DNA of 64,000 bases from Streptococcus sanguinis. Its GTDB lineage: Bacteria > Bacillota > Bacilli > Lactobacillales > Streptococcaceae. Made by a program: the position numbers and the translations under genes. Below the pieces are notes generated by a model. That model was not told the origin of the DNA. It ran no database searches and saw only the letters and a program-made list of their open reading frames with translations. The number at the start of each line of letters is the position of its first letter. Positions within the stretch are counted from its first letter, which is position 1. This document shows positions 55,867-64,000 of this stretch, piece by piece. The stretch is taken from the NCBI RefSeq assembly GCF_003943735.1, contig NZ_RJMV01000009.1, positions 1 through 64,000 on the forward strand, read 5' to 3'.

Positions 55867-57004
55867 CGCGTTCCTCCTCAATAGCATTGATCAGCCCCGC
55901 TTCCTGCTCTTCTACTTCTACATATTCTTCGATACGGGCATCGAATTCTTCTTCAGTTTCATTGAGACGCATGATATGGATATCTTCAGGCTCGAAATGT
56001 AGACCAATTTCTTCACCAACAATGGCCTTGCGAGTCGAGTGAATCATCCATTCATTGCCCAGTTCATCATAAGCGATAATCTCATAGTGAACGCCACGGA
56101 AAAGCTGGGTATCAACTTTAACCTGCAGCTTGCCTTCTTCTGGCAGAGTAATCCGCAAGTCCTCCGGCCGAATCACCACTTCAACAGATTCATTTGGGCG
56201 CATCCCACCATCCACTGCTTCAAAGCGCTTGCCGTTAAACTCAACCAGATAGTCCTCAATCATCTTACCTGGCAGAATATTGGACTCGCCAATGAAGGTT
56301 GCAACAAAGTGGTTGATGGGCTCGTCATAAATATCAACAGGCGTCCCCGACTGAACAATCTCGCCGTCATTCATAACGAAAATCCAGTCGCTCATAGCCA
56401 GAGCTTCCTCTTGGTCGTGCGTGACAAAGACAAAGGTAATGCCGAGACGCTGCTGCAATTCCCGCAACTCATACTGCATATCTGTACGCAGCTTCAAATC
56501 CAGAGCAGACAGCGGCTCATCCAGTAAAACAACCCGCGGCTGATTAATGATTGCCCGCGCGATGGCTACACGCTGGCGCTGACCGCCCGACAGTTTGCGA
56601 ATAGAACGGCGCTCAAAACCTTCTAGCTGAACCATTTTCAGCACTTCAGCAACCCGCTCTTGAATTTCTTTTTTATCAACCTTGCGCAGACGCAGCGGAA
56701 AGGCAACATTTTCAAAAACATTCATATGCGGAAACAGTGCATAGGACTGAAAAACCGTGTGGACGTCTCTTTTATTAGTGGGAATATCATTGATGCGGAC
56801 GCCATCAAGAAAAATATCCCCGTCTGTCGCGTCTAAAAGACCAGCAATGATGTTCAGAATCGTTGATTTACCAGAGCCGGAAGAGCCTAGCAAAGTATAG
56901 AACTTTCCTTCTTCCAGCTCGAAATTAATATCTTTCAGAACGACAGTATTATTATCTTCAAAAACTTTTGAAACGTTTTTAAACTCGATGATTGGTTTTT
57001 TCAA
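55847..57004 (-). CDS. potA: Spermidine/putrescine ABC ATPase PotA (TTG start)
   Basis: 385 aa. Powers polyamine import. Walker [11 protein letters not shown]-loop, signature [14 protein letters not shown], Walker [13 protein letters not shown], then a C-terminal TOBE domain (about 235-385) with an acidic end. The start is TTG (KKPIIEFKN follows), since no in-frame ATG exists between the upstream stop and the domain. The only good ribosome site, AAGGA, is 12 nt from this TTG but 5 nt from an ATG in another frame (57011), which stops after 10 codons. This suggests low or regulated initiation. Confidence 0.93.
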   Translation of the reverse strand: MKKPIIEFKNVSKVFEDNNTVVLKDINFELEEGKFYTLLGSSGSGKSTILNIIAGLLDATDGDIFLDGVRINDIPTNKRDVHTVFQSYALFPHMNVFENVAFPLRLRKVDKKEIQERVAEVLKMVQLEGFERRSIRKLSGGQRQRVAIARAIINQPRVVLLDEPLSALDLKLRTDMQYELRELQQRLGITFVFVTHDQEEALAMSDWIFVMNDGEIVQSGTPVDIYDEPINHFVATFIGESNILPGKMIEDYLVEFNGKRFEAVDGGMRPNESVEVVIRPEDLRITLPEEGKLQVKVDTQLFRGVHYEIIAYDELGNEWMIHSTRKAIVGEEIGLHFEPEDIHIMRLNETEEEFDARIEEYVEVEEQEAGLINAIEEERDEENNL

Positions 57005-57011
57005 TTGTCAT

Positions 57012-57185
57012 AAATTCCTTCTTTCTCGTATTAACAGATTAAGGGTTCTGTCAGACCGCTGCTACCTCGTGAGGGCTGTAAAGGCCCTTTATAAATTCCG
57101 TGTCGATAGGCTTTCACCCCCTTACTAAGTTGCAGCCAGCTGCAGTTCCTTATCCAGCATACTTCTACTGGAAATCATATCTGTC
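57012..57185 (-). ncRNA. Unassigned structured leader between murB and potA
   Basis: 174 nt, more GC-rich than other gaps here. Pairings seen: TAAGGG (57124-57119) with CCCTTA (57045-57040) closing a domain, inside it hairpin GGGC / GCCC (57087-57084 / 57076-57073), a GCAGC/GCTGC-type stem near 57131-57146, and a GGTCTG/CAGAACC hairpin near 57046-57058. No long ORF. It may be a regulatory leader of the polyamine operon or a dispersed repeat; no named RNA family is recognised. Confidence 0.4.
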
Positions 57186-58091
57186 TTACAGAGATTCACC
57201 AATGATGCGGACTTCGCGCTCCAGAGTAATACCTGAATTTTCCCGCACCCTTTCAATCACATGAGCGATAAGATTTTCGTAATCTTGAGCCGTTCCTTTA
57301 TCGACGTTAATCATAAAGCCGGCATGCTTCTCAGATACCTCTACACCACCGATCCGATGACCTTTGAGTCCTGCTTCACTAATGAGCTGACCAGCAAAGT
57401 AACCCAAAGGACGCTTGAAAACAGAGCCACAGGATGGATATTCCAAAGGCTGCTTGAGCTCCCGCAGATGGGTTAAGCGCTCCATTTCCTGACGAATCGT
57501 TCTGTGAACACCAGGCGAAAGAGCAAACTTAGCAGAAATAACAATGTCGCCTGTTTCCTGAACAAGTGAGTGACGATAGCCGAACTTCATATCTCTAACG
57601 TCCAACGTTTTGACTTGGCCCTGAGGAGTCAGTACCTTGCAAGATACCAAGACATGAGCAATCTCGCCGCCATAAGCCCCGGCGTTCATAAAGACAGCTC
57701 CGCCAACGCTGCCTGGAATACCACAAGCGAACTCAAAGCCAGTCAGACTATTCTGCAGAGCGATATGGGTTGTCTGAATCAGATTAGCTCCGGCCTCTGC
57801 CTCAATCATATAGCCATCCACCGCTACATTGTTGAGCTTGTCAAACATAATAACGAAACCTCGGATACCGCCGTCTCGCACAATGATGTTACTAGCATTT
57901 CCCAGCACCATCCAAGGAATGTCTTCTTGATTGGCAAAATTAACAATGCGAGCCAGCTCATAACGATTGCGGGGAAAAACTAAGAAATCGGCTGCGCCCC
58001 CGACCTTTGTGTAGGTGTATTGACTCAAAGGCTCATTGAAGCGAATGTCGATTCCCTCTAATTCAGTTTTTAATTTCTCTAGTTTTTGCAT
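57186..58091 (-). CDS. murB: UDP-N-acetylenolpyruvoylglucosamine reductase
   Basis: 301 aa. NADPH/FAD enzyme making UDP-N-acetylmuramic acid for peptidoglycan. FAD-binding [16 protein letters not shown] and [13 protein letters not shown], then [24 protein letters not shown] (catalytic region), [11 protein letters not shown] with active-site Ser and the C-terminal Glu stretch [11 protein letters not shown]. Type II MurB by length. Promoter has extended -10 TGATATAAT (TATAAT at 58132-58127). It stands before potABCD, the usual streptococcal order. Confidence 0.95.
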   Translation of the reverse strand: MQKLEKLKTELEGIDIRFNEPLSQYTYTKVGGAADFLVFPRNRYELARIVNFANQEDIPWMVLGNASNIIVRDGGIRGFVIMFDKLNNVAVDGYMIEAEAGANLIQTTHIALQNSLTGFEFACGIPGSVGGAVFMNAGAYGGEIAHVLVSCKVLTPQGQVKTLDVRDMKFGYRHSLVQETGDIVISAKFALSPGVHRTIRQEMERLTHLRELKQPLEYPSCGSVFKRPLGYFAGQLISEAGLKGHRIGGVEVSEKHAGFMINVDKGTAQDYENLIAHVIERVRENSGITLEREVRIIGESL

Positions 58092-58168
58092 GATTTTCTC
58101 TCTTTTATGTAAACAAAATACACTCTATTATATCAAAAATCTATGGCATTTACGATAGATTACAAAGA

Positions 58169-58193
58169 AAAAGCTGAGAAAGGTCAGCTTTTT
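58169..58193 (-). terminator. Intrinsic terminator after the 58.2-59.1 kb membrane protein gene
   Basis: Arms AAAAAGCTGA / TCAGCTTTTT around a 6-nt loop, directly after the stop. Confidence 0.75.
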
Positions 58194-58198
58194 AATGA

Positions 58199-59110
58199 TT
58201 ATAATTGCCTAGTAGCATAGCGTTGTGTTTGAGTAGAAAGAGCATTTTTGATAGCACCGAAAGCTCCAGCTCCAGTGAAAACATAGAGCAAGATCAAGTT
58301 GAACCAATAGTTATCTGGGATAATTCCATTAAAAATTGATTCGTTGACAGCTGAAAAGGCATCAAATACATTCGCGTCTGGATATTCTCGAACAAGTAAC
58401 AAAGCATAGTCAAACTGATTGACTAAGAAAGTCACCAAGACCATAAACACGATACTAATAGCAATACCTGCTTTAGATAGCTTTTTACCCAGCAACTCAT
58501 ACCCTTTGATGGTACAGTAACCCATGGCCAACCCTCCAGCAACAGCCACATAGTTCATCTGCGCAATCAATAAGATTACCGCTCCACCAATGAGACTGCC
58601 GACAAAAGCACCGACAATACCACCAACGATACTTTCTTTTTGATTGTCATAGATCTGATTTTCCAGCGAAAGACCTGAACTCAGACTTTCAAAGCTTTGT
58701 CGTGACAAAATCAGAATATTTCCTCCCAATTGATAGACATCAATCTGCCCAGGCTCACCACTTTGTTCACAAACATTTACAAAGCCTCTTTCCTTGAAAA
58801 AGACAAGCGCTTCTTGAACAGCTTGTGCAAGAGCTTGATTGGTCTTGGCTTTAGCATAAAGTACCAGCTTGTAGTGATTCATTTGGCTGCCGGTGAGAAC
58901 CTCTGAGTTTTTAATCAAGTCATCAAAGGCATTTGGCGCAGTAAAAGCATCGCCAGCCTTAACAGAAAAACAAATCCTATATTGCTTTCTTTGCTCTGTG
59001 GGCTCAATATAGAGCGTGTAACCATCTATCTGTCCGAAGACAAGAGACGAAAATTCATCAAACTGTAAGCCTAGCTCACTCGCCAGAGCCTGTAATTCTA
59101 AATGATCCAT
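58199..59110 (-). CDS. Membrane protein with soluble N-terminal domain
   Basis: 303 aa from ATG of MDHLELQALASELGLQFDEF; AGGAGG is 12 nt upstream, a long spacing, and the frame continues 11 codons to MGLALRR. Residues 1-160 are soluble and beta-rich (GQIDGYTLYIEPTEQRKQYRICFSV, shown in part). From about 170 come five or so hydrophobic segments, including a Gly-rich GGIVGAFVGSLIGGAVILLI and a final FTGAGAFGAIKNAL. I do not recognise the family. Upstream is thrB-hom; it has its own terminator. Confidence 0.68.
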   Translation of the reverse strand: MDHLELQALASELGLQFDEFSSLVFGQIDGYTLYIEPTEQRKQYRICFSVKAGDAFTAPNAFDDLIKNSEVLTGSQMNHYKLVLYAKAKTNQALAQAVQEALVFFKERGFVNVCEQSGEPGQIDVYQLGGNILILSRQSFESLSSGLSLENQIYDNQKESIVGGIVGAFVGSLIGGAVILLIAQMNYVAVAGGLAMGYCTIKGYELLGKKLSKAGIAISIVFMVLVTFLVNQFDYALLLVREYPDANVFDAFSAVNESIFNGIIPDNYWFNLILLYVFTGAGAFGAIKNALSTQTQRYATRQL

Positions 59111-59202
59111 AAAGTGAATTATCCTCCTTAAAGCTAGACCCATTATAGCACAGTTAGGTATAAAAAGATAGGGATATCAACTCCATAGCTTAGAAATGAA
59201 AA

Positions 59203-59225
59203 AAGAGGCTCATAGAAAACCTCTT
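59203..59225 (-). terminator. Intrinsic terminator after thrB
   Basis: AAGAGG / CCTCTT arms (59203-59208 / 59220-59225) then TTTTTTC on the minus strand. Confidence 0.65.
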
Positions 59226-59231
59226 GATGAT

Positions 59232-60098
59232 TTATTTTTCTACTTGAACGCCCTCAGTATCCACCCGAAGCCGGAAGATTTGCCCTTTGAAATTCTGTTT
59301 TTGCAGAAGCTGATAAATCATCTCCGTCTTGTGCTTGGGCGATAAAACCATAACAGTCGGTCCTGCTCCTGAGATATAGGTTGCGTAAGAGCCATTTTTT
59401 CTGGCTAAGAACTTAATATCTGAAAATTCCTTGATTAAAGGTTGACGGTATTTTTCGTGGAACAAATCAGACTCGATAGCCCGACCAGCGATTTTCATAT
59501 CACCTTTTAAAAGAGCTGCAATCGCAACATTGGCAATGGAGCTAGCCGCAACAGCTTCCTTGTAAGAAAGCCGATTTGGTAAGACTTGGCGGCTCTCAAC
59601 CGTCCGAAGCTCATAGTCTGGGATATAGGCAATGAAGTCTGCGTCCGGAAAGTCCGCTACCACAGCAGATACCTGATTTCTAGATGAGCTAGATACGACC
59701 AAATTACCATAAATCGCTGGCGCAACATTGTCAGGATGTCCTTCAATCTTGGTAGCGATTTTCAGTTTCTGATAATCCGACAAATTAAGATGAGCCAGCT
59801 GGTTGGCCAATTCAATCCCAGCCACAATGACCGAACTAGAAGACCCAAGTCCACGAGCTAATGGAATATCACTGGTCATTTTCAAACGGCGTGGCTGAAT
59901 ATCTGGAGCCAACTGCAGGGCAATCTTAACCAGTAAATTGCGTCGGTCCTTAGGAATTCTCGGATTGAGGTCATGCTCAATCACCCACTCCTGACTTTCT
60001 TCCAAGACTTCAATTTCCAGATATTTTGAGAGGGCTACCCCAACGGAGTCAAAGCCAGGACCGATATTGGCACTGGTCGCTGGTACAATAATTTTCAT
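59232..60098 (-). CDS. thrB: Homoserine kinase
   Basis: 288 aa GHMP kinase making O-phosphohomoserine towards threonine. N-terminal [19 protein letters not shown], the ATP loop [16 protein letters not shown] and the C-terminal [11 protein letters not shown] are seen. ATG lies 1 nt after the hom stop codon. thrC is not in the window. Confidence 0.96.
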   Translation of the reverse strand: MKIIVPATSANIGPGFDSVGVALSKYLEIEVLEESQEWVIEHDLNPRIPKDRRNLLVKIALQLAPDIQPRRLKMTSDIPLARGLGSSSSVIVAGIELANQLAHLNLSDYQKLKIATKIEGHPDNVAPAIYGNLVVSSSSRNQVSAVVADFPDADFIAYIPDYELRTVESRQVLPNRLSYKEAVAASSIANVAIAALLKGDMKIAGRAIESDLFHEKYRQPLIKEFSDIKFLARKNGSYATYISGAGPTVMVLSPKHKTEMIYQLLQKQNFKGQIFRLRVDTEGVQVEK

Positions 60099-60099
60099 C

Positions 60100-61386
60100 T
60101 TAATCTCCTAATACTTTGAAGGTATTGAGCAAGTCAAACTCAGCAACTTCTTTGAGCTTAACAGTGACATTTTCCAGCTGTGTCTTGCTGACAGCATGGG
60201 TAATAATCACCACGCGAGCCTTCTCACCATCTGTACCTTCCTGCAGAATCTGCTTAAAGGAAATATCCTCAGCATTGAAAATCTCAGCCAAATGCAGAAC
60301 TTGGCCTTTAGAGTCAGGTGCCAAGATAGAGAAATAATAGCTACTCTTCACATCTTCTGGCTTAGCTAGCACAAGCTCACGACTAAATTCATTAAAGGCC
60401 TTGCCAACAGTTCCTTCATTCAAACGGCGGCTGATACGAACAATATCTGCCACAACACTAGTTGCAGTTGGTTTTTGCCCAGCTCCCGGTCCGTAGTACA
60501 TGGATTCTCCGATACCGATGGATTCGACAAAGACAGCATTCATTACCCCATTGACACTAGCAAGCGGATGCGCTTTAGGCAGAAATGTTGGAGCTACTTC
60601 TGCTGCAATACCTGATGCCGTTTCTTCGATAGAACCAACCAGCTTGACTACATAGCCCAGATCTTGAGCAACAGCCACATCCTCTGGTGTGATATTTCGA
60701 ATTCCCTGATGGCCCACATCTTCAAATTTAACATTCATACCAAAGGCGAACTGGCTAAGAATCACCATCTTGTAAGCCGCATCAATGCCATCTACGTCAT
60801 TGGTTGGGTCGCTTTCAGCAAAGCCAAGGTGTTGTGCTTCAGCAAGAGCGTCTTCATAAGACCAACCCTCTTCCACCATCTTGGTCATCATAAAGTTAGA
60901 GGTTCCATTGACCACACCCAAGATACGGGTAATTTTGTCAGAAGCTAATGAATTAACCAAGGTACGCAGGATCGGAATCCCACCGGCAACAGCTGCTTCA
61001 TAATAGAGAGCTACATTTTGCTTTTGAGCAATTTCCAGCAACTCTGCTCCGTGAACAGCCAGCAAGTCCTTATTGGCCGTTACCACATGTTTGCCAGCTT
61101 CAAGAGCACGAGTGATGAACGTTTTCGCTGGCTCGATTCGTCCCATTAATTCTACAACGATAGTAATCTCAGGATCCTTCAGAATTTCTTCAACATTTGT
61201 GACAAAGTTAAAGTCATTTCCAGCTGCTAAAAGACGATCTTTTTCAGCATCATCTTTGACCAAGACTTTAGCAACCTCAATCTCTGAATGAGCCGCTTGA
61301 ACGATTTTTTCTTCGTTTTCTTTCAGTAAAAAAGGCACACCGCTTGCCACTGTTCCAAAACCAAGTAAAGCTATTTTAATAGACAT
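60100..61386 (-). CDS. hom: Homoserine dehydrogenase
   Basis: 428 aa. NAD(P)H reduction of aspartate semialdehyde to homoserine, the branch to threonine and methionine. Rossmann [26 protein letters not shown], catalytic-region [18 protein letters not shown] and [14 protein letters not shown], then a C-terminal ACT domain (about 350-428) for allosteric control, as in Gram-positive enzymes. Heads hom-thrB. No T-box or SAM-type leader fits in the 140-nt upstream gap. Confidence 0.96.
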   Translation of the reverse strand: MSIKIALLGFGTVASGVPFLLKENEEKIVQAAHSEIEVAKVLVKDDAEKDRLLAAGNDFNFVTNVEEILKDPEITIVVELMGRIEPAKTFITRALEAGKHVVTANKDLLAVHGAELLEIAQKQNVALYYEAAVAGGIPILRTLVNSLASDKITRILGVVNGTSNFMMTKMVEEGWSYEDALAEAQHLGFAESDPTNDVDGIDAAYKMVILSQFAFGMNVKFEDVGHQGIRNITPEDVAVAQDLGYVVKLVGSIEETASGIAAEVAPTFLPKAHPLASVNGVMNAVFVESIGIGESMYYGPGAGQKPTATSVVADIVRISRRLNEGTVGKAFNEFSRELVLAKPEDVKSSYYFSILAPDSKGQVLHLAEIFNAEDISFKQILQEGTDGEKARVVIITHAVSKTQLENVTVKLKEVAEFDLLNTFKVLGD

Positions 61387-61467
61387 GAAGCACTCCTTGA
61401 AAATTTCTTGTATAAAAAATATTATAACAAAATTATATAAAAATGCCTACAAAACTACTTCTTTATT

Positions 61468-61476
61468 TGTTATAAT
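61468..61476 (+). promoter_or_regulatory. Extended -10 promoter of the deacetylase gene
   Basis: TGTTATAAT (TATAAT at 61471-61476) with the TG of an extended -10; the -35 is weak. Confidence 0.55.
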
Positions 61477-61526
61477 AGATGTAAATTTCCGCAAGGAATT
61501 GTAATTTTTTTTAAAAAGGAGATATT

Positions 61527-62492
61527 ATGACAGGAAAACACAGAGGAAATCGCATGCAGCAACGCAAAGCTAGAAAAAGAGCTATTTTGCTTTCTTTAAC
61601 GAGTTTATTACTTTTTCTCGTCCTGATTGTAGGTGGCTTTTCTTTACTAGCCAAGCTGCAAAACTCGCACAACCAAAAAGAAGTTAACAATGTGTCAACG
61701 AACCAGGTCGATACTTCATCTAAAACTTCGTCAGCACCGACTCAGGAAAAAAAGACGGCTTCGGATGACAGCAGTAAAGACAAGGTCAAATGGGTCAAGC
61801 AAGACCAGCCGGTTCAAGTTCCTATCTTGATGTATCATGCCATTCACGTCATGGACCCATCAGAAGCAGCTAATGCTGGTTTGATTGTTGATCCAGCTAC
61901 ATTTGAAAGCCATCTGAAAGCCTTGAAAGACGCAGGCTACTATCCACTAACGCCGGCAGAAGCATACAAGGTACTGACGGAGAATGTCTTGCCAGAAAAT
62001 AAAAAAGTCGTCTGGCTGACCTTTGATGATAGTTTAAGGGATTTCTATACTAATGCCTTTCCACTTCTCCAGAAATATGACATGAAAGCAACCAATAATG
62101 TCATTACTGGATTTGTTCAAGCGGGTCGTGAAGATATGCTGACACTGGATGAGATAAAGGAAATGAAGGACAAAGGCATGTCTTTTGAAGACCATACTGT
62201 CAACCATCCTGACCTCTCAGCGACTGCAGAAGACCAACAAAAAATTGAGTTAAAAGACTCCAAGTCTTACTTGGACAAAGAACTGTCTCAAACAACTAAA
62301 ACCGTTGCTTATCCATCTGGACGATACAGTGATGCAACCTTGCAGATTGCTGAAAGCCTTGGCTACAAGATGGGATTGACGACCAATAACGGACTAGCTT
62401 CCTTATCTAATGGCTTGCTCACACTTAACCGAGTACGAGTTAATCCAACTACCACTGCAGAAGACCTGCTAAATGAAATCGCAACAAACTAA
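61527..62492 (+). CDS. Membrane-anchored polysaccharide deacetylase
   Basis: 321 aa. Basic N-terminus (RMQQRKARKR), one membrane helix (about 20-42), a Ser/Thr/Lys linker to about 95, and a NodB-type carbohydrate esterase 4 domain outside the cell. CE4 motifs: PILMYHAIHVM, VVWLTFDDSLRDFY (metal and base Asp pair), FEDHTVNHPDLSA (metal His pair), and TVAYPSGRYSD. It may remove acetyl groups from peptidoglycan or an amino-sugar exopolysaccharide; the PgdA-like assignment is not certain. AAAAGGAG precedes the ATG. Confidence 0.88.
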   Translation: MTGKHRGNRMQQRKARKRAILLSLTSLLLFLVLIVGGFSLLAKLQNSHNQKEVNNVSTNQVDTSSKTSSAPTQEKKTASDDSSKDKVKWVKQDQPVQVPILMYHAIHVMDPSEAANAGLIVDPATFESHLKALKDAGYYPLTPAEAYKVLTENVLPENKKVVWLTFDDSLRDFYTNAFPLLQKYDMKATNNVITGFVQAGREDMLTLDEIKEMKDKGMSFEDHTVNHPDLSATAEDQQKIELKDSKSYLDKELSQTTKTVAYPSGRYSDATLQIAESLGYKMGLTTNNGLASLSNGLLTLNRVRVNPTTTAEDLLNEIATN

Positions 62493-62495
62493 TCT

Positions 62496-62529
62496 TAAAA
62501 AGCCCACTTCAGACGAAGCAGGCTTTTTC
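62496..62529 (+). terminator. Intrinsic terminator after the deacetylase gene
   Basis: AAAAAGCC-x-ACTTC / GAAG-x-GGCTTTTT stem with AGAC loop. Confidence 0.8.
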
Positions 62530-62568
62530 TATTCCTAACACTTTTGATTATAGTTTCTTCTCATCACA

Positions 62569-62597
62569 AAAAAACACCAGCTCCAAAGAACTGGTGT
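62569..62597 (-). terminator. Intrinsic terminator of the nucleoside ABC permease operon
   Basis: ACACCAG / CTGGTGT arms (62574-62580 / 62591-62597) followed by TTTTTTTG on the minus strand. Confidence 0.75.
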
Positions 62598-62603
62598 AAA
62601 GGT

Positions 62604-63560
62604 TTATTTAGACTTGATATAGTTGATACCATCGGCTTTTGGAGCAACTGATTTACCAAAGAAAGCGGCTAAAACAATGATTGTCAACGCATAAGGCGCG
62701 ATACGAAGATAAACCGCAGGTATATGAGCAAGGAAAGGAATCTGAGTAGAAACAACAGCCAGTGCTTGGGAAAGTCCAAAGAAAAGACTTGAAAGCATAG
62801 CACCTATCGGATTCCATTTACCAAAAATCATGGCAGCTAAAGCGATAAATCCAGGGCCGACAATCGTCGTAGCAGAGAAATTAACCGAAGCAGATTGAGC
62901 ATACAAAGCTCCACCTACTCCTCCCAAAAATCCTGAAATCAACACTCCGTAGTAACGCATAAGATAAACGTTAATCCCTAATGTATCAGCAGCTTGAGGA
63001 TGTTCACCTACTGAGCGTAAGCGAAGCCCAAATTTCGTCTTAAACATGATGAACCAAGCTAAAAATGAGAATCCAACAGCTATGTAACCCATCAAGCTAG
63101 TATTTCTAAAGAAAATATCTCCAATAACAGGAATATTAGACAAAATCGGAAAATCAAATTTACCAAAAGATAAATCAATATTATTAGTTTGTCCTTTTCC
63201 ATAAATAGCCTTCACAAGAAAGACGGCTAAAGCTGGCGCCAGCAAGTTCAGTACAGTACCACTAACAACATGATCAGCACGAAAATTAATGGTTGCTACT
63301 GCATGAATCGCAGAAAAAATGAGACCAACTAAACCACCTGCGAGAAGAGAAAGCCAAATAGTCATTCCTCCTAAGCTTTCAGCGAAAGTCAGGTTAAAAA
63401 CAACTCCTGTAAAAGCTCCCATGACCATGATGCCTTCCAAGCCAACGTTAACAACACCAGCATGCTCAGAGTAAGCACCTCCAATACTGGTGAAAATGAG
63501 AGGAGCGGCATAGACCAGCATATTTGATACAAGTATTGTTAGAATAGCAACAATATTCAT
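62604..63560 (-). CDS. Nucleoside-type ABC permease (YufQ/NupC-like)
   Basis: 318 aa with about nine membrane segments, in the branched-chain amino acid/sugar permease superfamily (BPD_transp_2). Stretches typical of the YufQ/NupC group: FTSIGGAYSEHAGVVNVGLEGIMVMGAF near the N-terminus (shown in part: EHAGVVNVGLEG), FRADHVVSGTVLNLLAP and LRLRSVGEHPQAADTLGINV. With the next gene it forms the channel of a nucleoside importer (BmpA-NupABC type). Its ATG is 3 nt after the upstream permease stop. Confidence 0.88.
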   Translation of the reverse strand: MNIVAILTILVSNMLVYAAPLIFTSIGGAYSEHAGVVNVGLEGIMVMGAFTGVVFNLTFAESLGGMTIWLSLLAGGLVGLIFSAIHAVATINFRADHVVSGTVLNLLAPALAVFLVKAIYGKGQTNNIDLSFGKFDFPILSNIPVIGDIFFRNTSLMGYIAVGFSFLAWFIMFKTKFGLRLRSVGEHPQAADTLGINVYLMRYYGVLISGFLGGVGGALYAQSASVNFSATTIVGPGFIALAAMIFGKWNPIGAMLSSLFFGLSQALAVVSTQIPFLAHIPAVYLRIAPYALTIIVLAAFFGKSVAPKADGINYIKSK

Positions 63561-63562
63561 CT

Positions 63563-64000
63563 CTACTCTACTCCTTTCATTCGTTTTTTAGGTTTGATAT
63601 ATTTTTCAATAATGTAGTGAGCACTTACAAAGAAGATAATGGAAGCTGTTACAATATTGACAAGTTCTGGAGGAATAGTAGCTGTTGTCATACCAGGCGC
63701 ACCAGTTTGTAATGTTCCAAGTAAGAACGCAGCAAAAATGATTCCGATAGGAGAGTTGCTAGCAAGAAGAGCAACTGCCATACCATTAAATCCAACAGCC
63801 AGAGATCCTGCTTGAACATAAACGTTCTGGAAAGTACCTATACCCTCAACTGCTCCTCCAATACCACAAAGAGCTCCAGAAATCACCATTGAAAGAATAA
63901 TAGTACGTTTCGCCGACATCCCTGCATAATCTGAAGCATTTGGATTAAGACCTACTGAGCGAATTTCGAATCCAAGTGTGGTTTTCTTTATGATAAACCA
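63563..64000 (-). CDS. Nucleoside-type ABC permease (YufP/NupB-like), 5' end beyond window
   Basis: 146 codons of open frame from the right edge to the stop; the true start lies outside, so the ATG at 63919 is internal. In-frame residues TLGFEIRSVGLNPNASDYAGM come before it and match the conserved permease loop. Following ALCGIGGAVEGIGTF, VGFNGMAVALLASNSPIGII and a basic end (YIKPKKRMKG). It pairs with the permease at 62604-63560; the ATPase and binding-protein genes should lie upstream, beyond 64000. Confidence 0.88.
   Translation of the reverse strand, partial: WFIIKKTTLGFEIRSVGLNPNASDYAGMSAKRTIILSMVISGALCGIGGAVEGIGTFQNVYVQAGSLAVGFNGMAVALLASNSPIGIIFAAFLLGTLQTGAPGMTTATIPPELVNIVTASIIFFVSAHYIIEKYIKPKKRMKGVE

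Noticed and set aside
56039..56527. 162-codon plus-strand frame inside potA
   Set aside because: Antisense shadow of a conserved ATPase gene; no start signal.
61387..61526. T-box or other amino-acid riboswitch before hom
   Set aside because: The 140-nt gap is AT-rich, holds divergent promoters and lacks the T-box sequence or a terminator/antiterminator pair.
1..64000. CRISPR arrays, tRNA or rRNA genes, insertion sequences, prophage
   Set aside because: No spaced direct repeats, cloverleaf genes, transposase or phage structural frames were seen on either strand.

Overview
The window is a low-GC Firmicute chromosome segment from an oral Streptococcus of the mitis/sanguinis group, most likely S. 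sanguinis or a close relative. Reasons: streptococcal gene orders (dfr–56-codon ORF–clpX–ysxC; DUF1149–degV–dapB–cca–ABC-F; LysR–lspA–rluD followed by proB–proA–proC; fruR–fruK–fruA; murB–potABCD; rplU–prp–rpmA), LPXTG surface proteins, AAGGAGG-type ribosome binding sites and many extended -10 promoters. The species is inferred from memory of these gene orders; no database was searched. No rRNA, tRNA, CRISPR array, insertion sequence or prophage was recognised.

Layout. 1-2799: 5' part of a large RTX/calcium-binding protein running off the left edge, the most unusual gene here. 3.2-6 kb: formate/nitrite-type channel, homocysteine methyltransferase, secreted glucosaminidase. 6-10.7 kb: ysxC, clpX, a 56-aa membrane protein, dihydrofolate reductase, thymidylate synthase, glucokinase. 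10.8-17.6 kb: two paralogous membrane proteins around an acetyltransferase, then an operon read DUF1149-degV-dapB-cca-ABC-F-membrane protein. 17.7-21.3 kb: fructose operon. 21.5-25.8 kb: CPBP protease, DUF1461 protein, HAD phosphatase, acyl-ACP thioesterase, HemW. 25.9-33.4 kb: kinase-like protein, proline biosynthesis, rluD, lspA, CpsY/MtaR-like regulator, tandem GNAT. 33.5-41 kb: cell-surface region with an orphan oligopeptide-binding lipoprotein, LPXTG-anchored GH3 hexosaminidase, small glucan-binding-repeat protein and LPXTG vWA protein. 41.2-42.5 kb: L21-Prp-L27 operon with structured leader. 42.6-46.2 kb: membrane protein, methyltransferase-like protein, thiI and cysteine desulfurase. 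46.3-52.6 kb: gluconeogenic block (class III fructose-bisphosphatase, PPDK regulatory protein, CBS/HTH regulator, divergent ppdK). 52.7-53.2 kb: Ser/Thr/Ala-rich membrane protein. 53.2-58.1 kb: murB and polyamine transporter potABCD. 58.2-62.5 kb: membrane protein, thrB, hom, and a membrane-anchored polysaccharide deacetylase. 62.6-64 kb: two nucleoside-type ABC permeases, the second cut by the right edge.

How it works together. Most genes lie on the minus strand in short operons with 4-nt ATGA overlaps, each closed by a clear intrinsic terminator. Carbon control is a recurring theme: cre-like CcpA sites sit on or beside promoters of the FNT channel, fru operon, GH3 hexosaminidase and vWA protein, and the PPDK block has its own divergent regulator. 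The best candidates for undescribed biology are the Gram-positive RTX protein, the structured 174-nt murB-potA leader together with the non-canonical potA start, and the operator-like inverted repeat in front of the glucan-binding-repeat protein.
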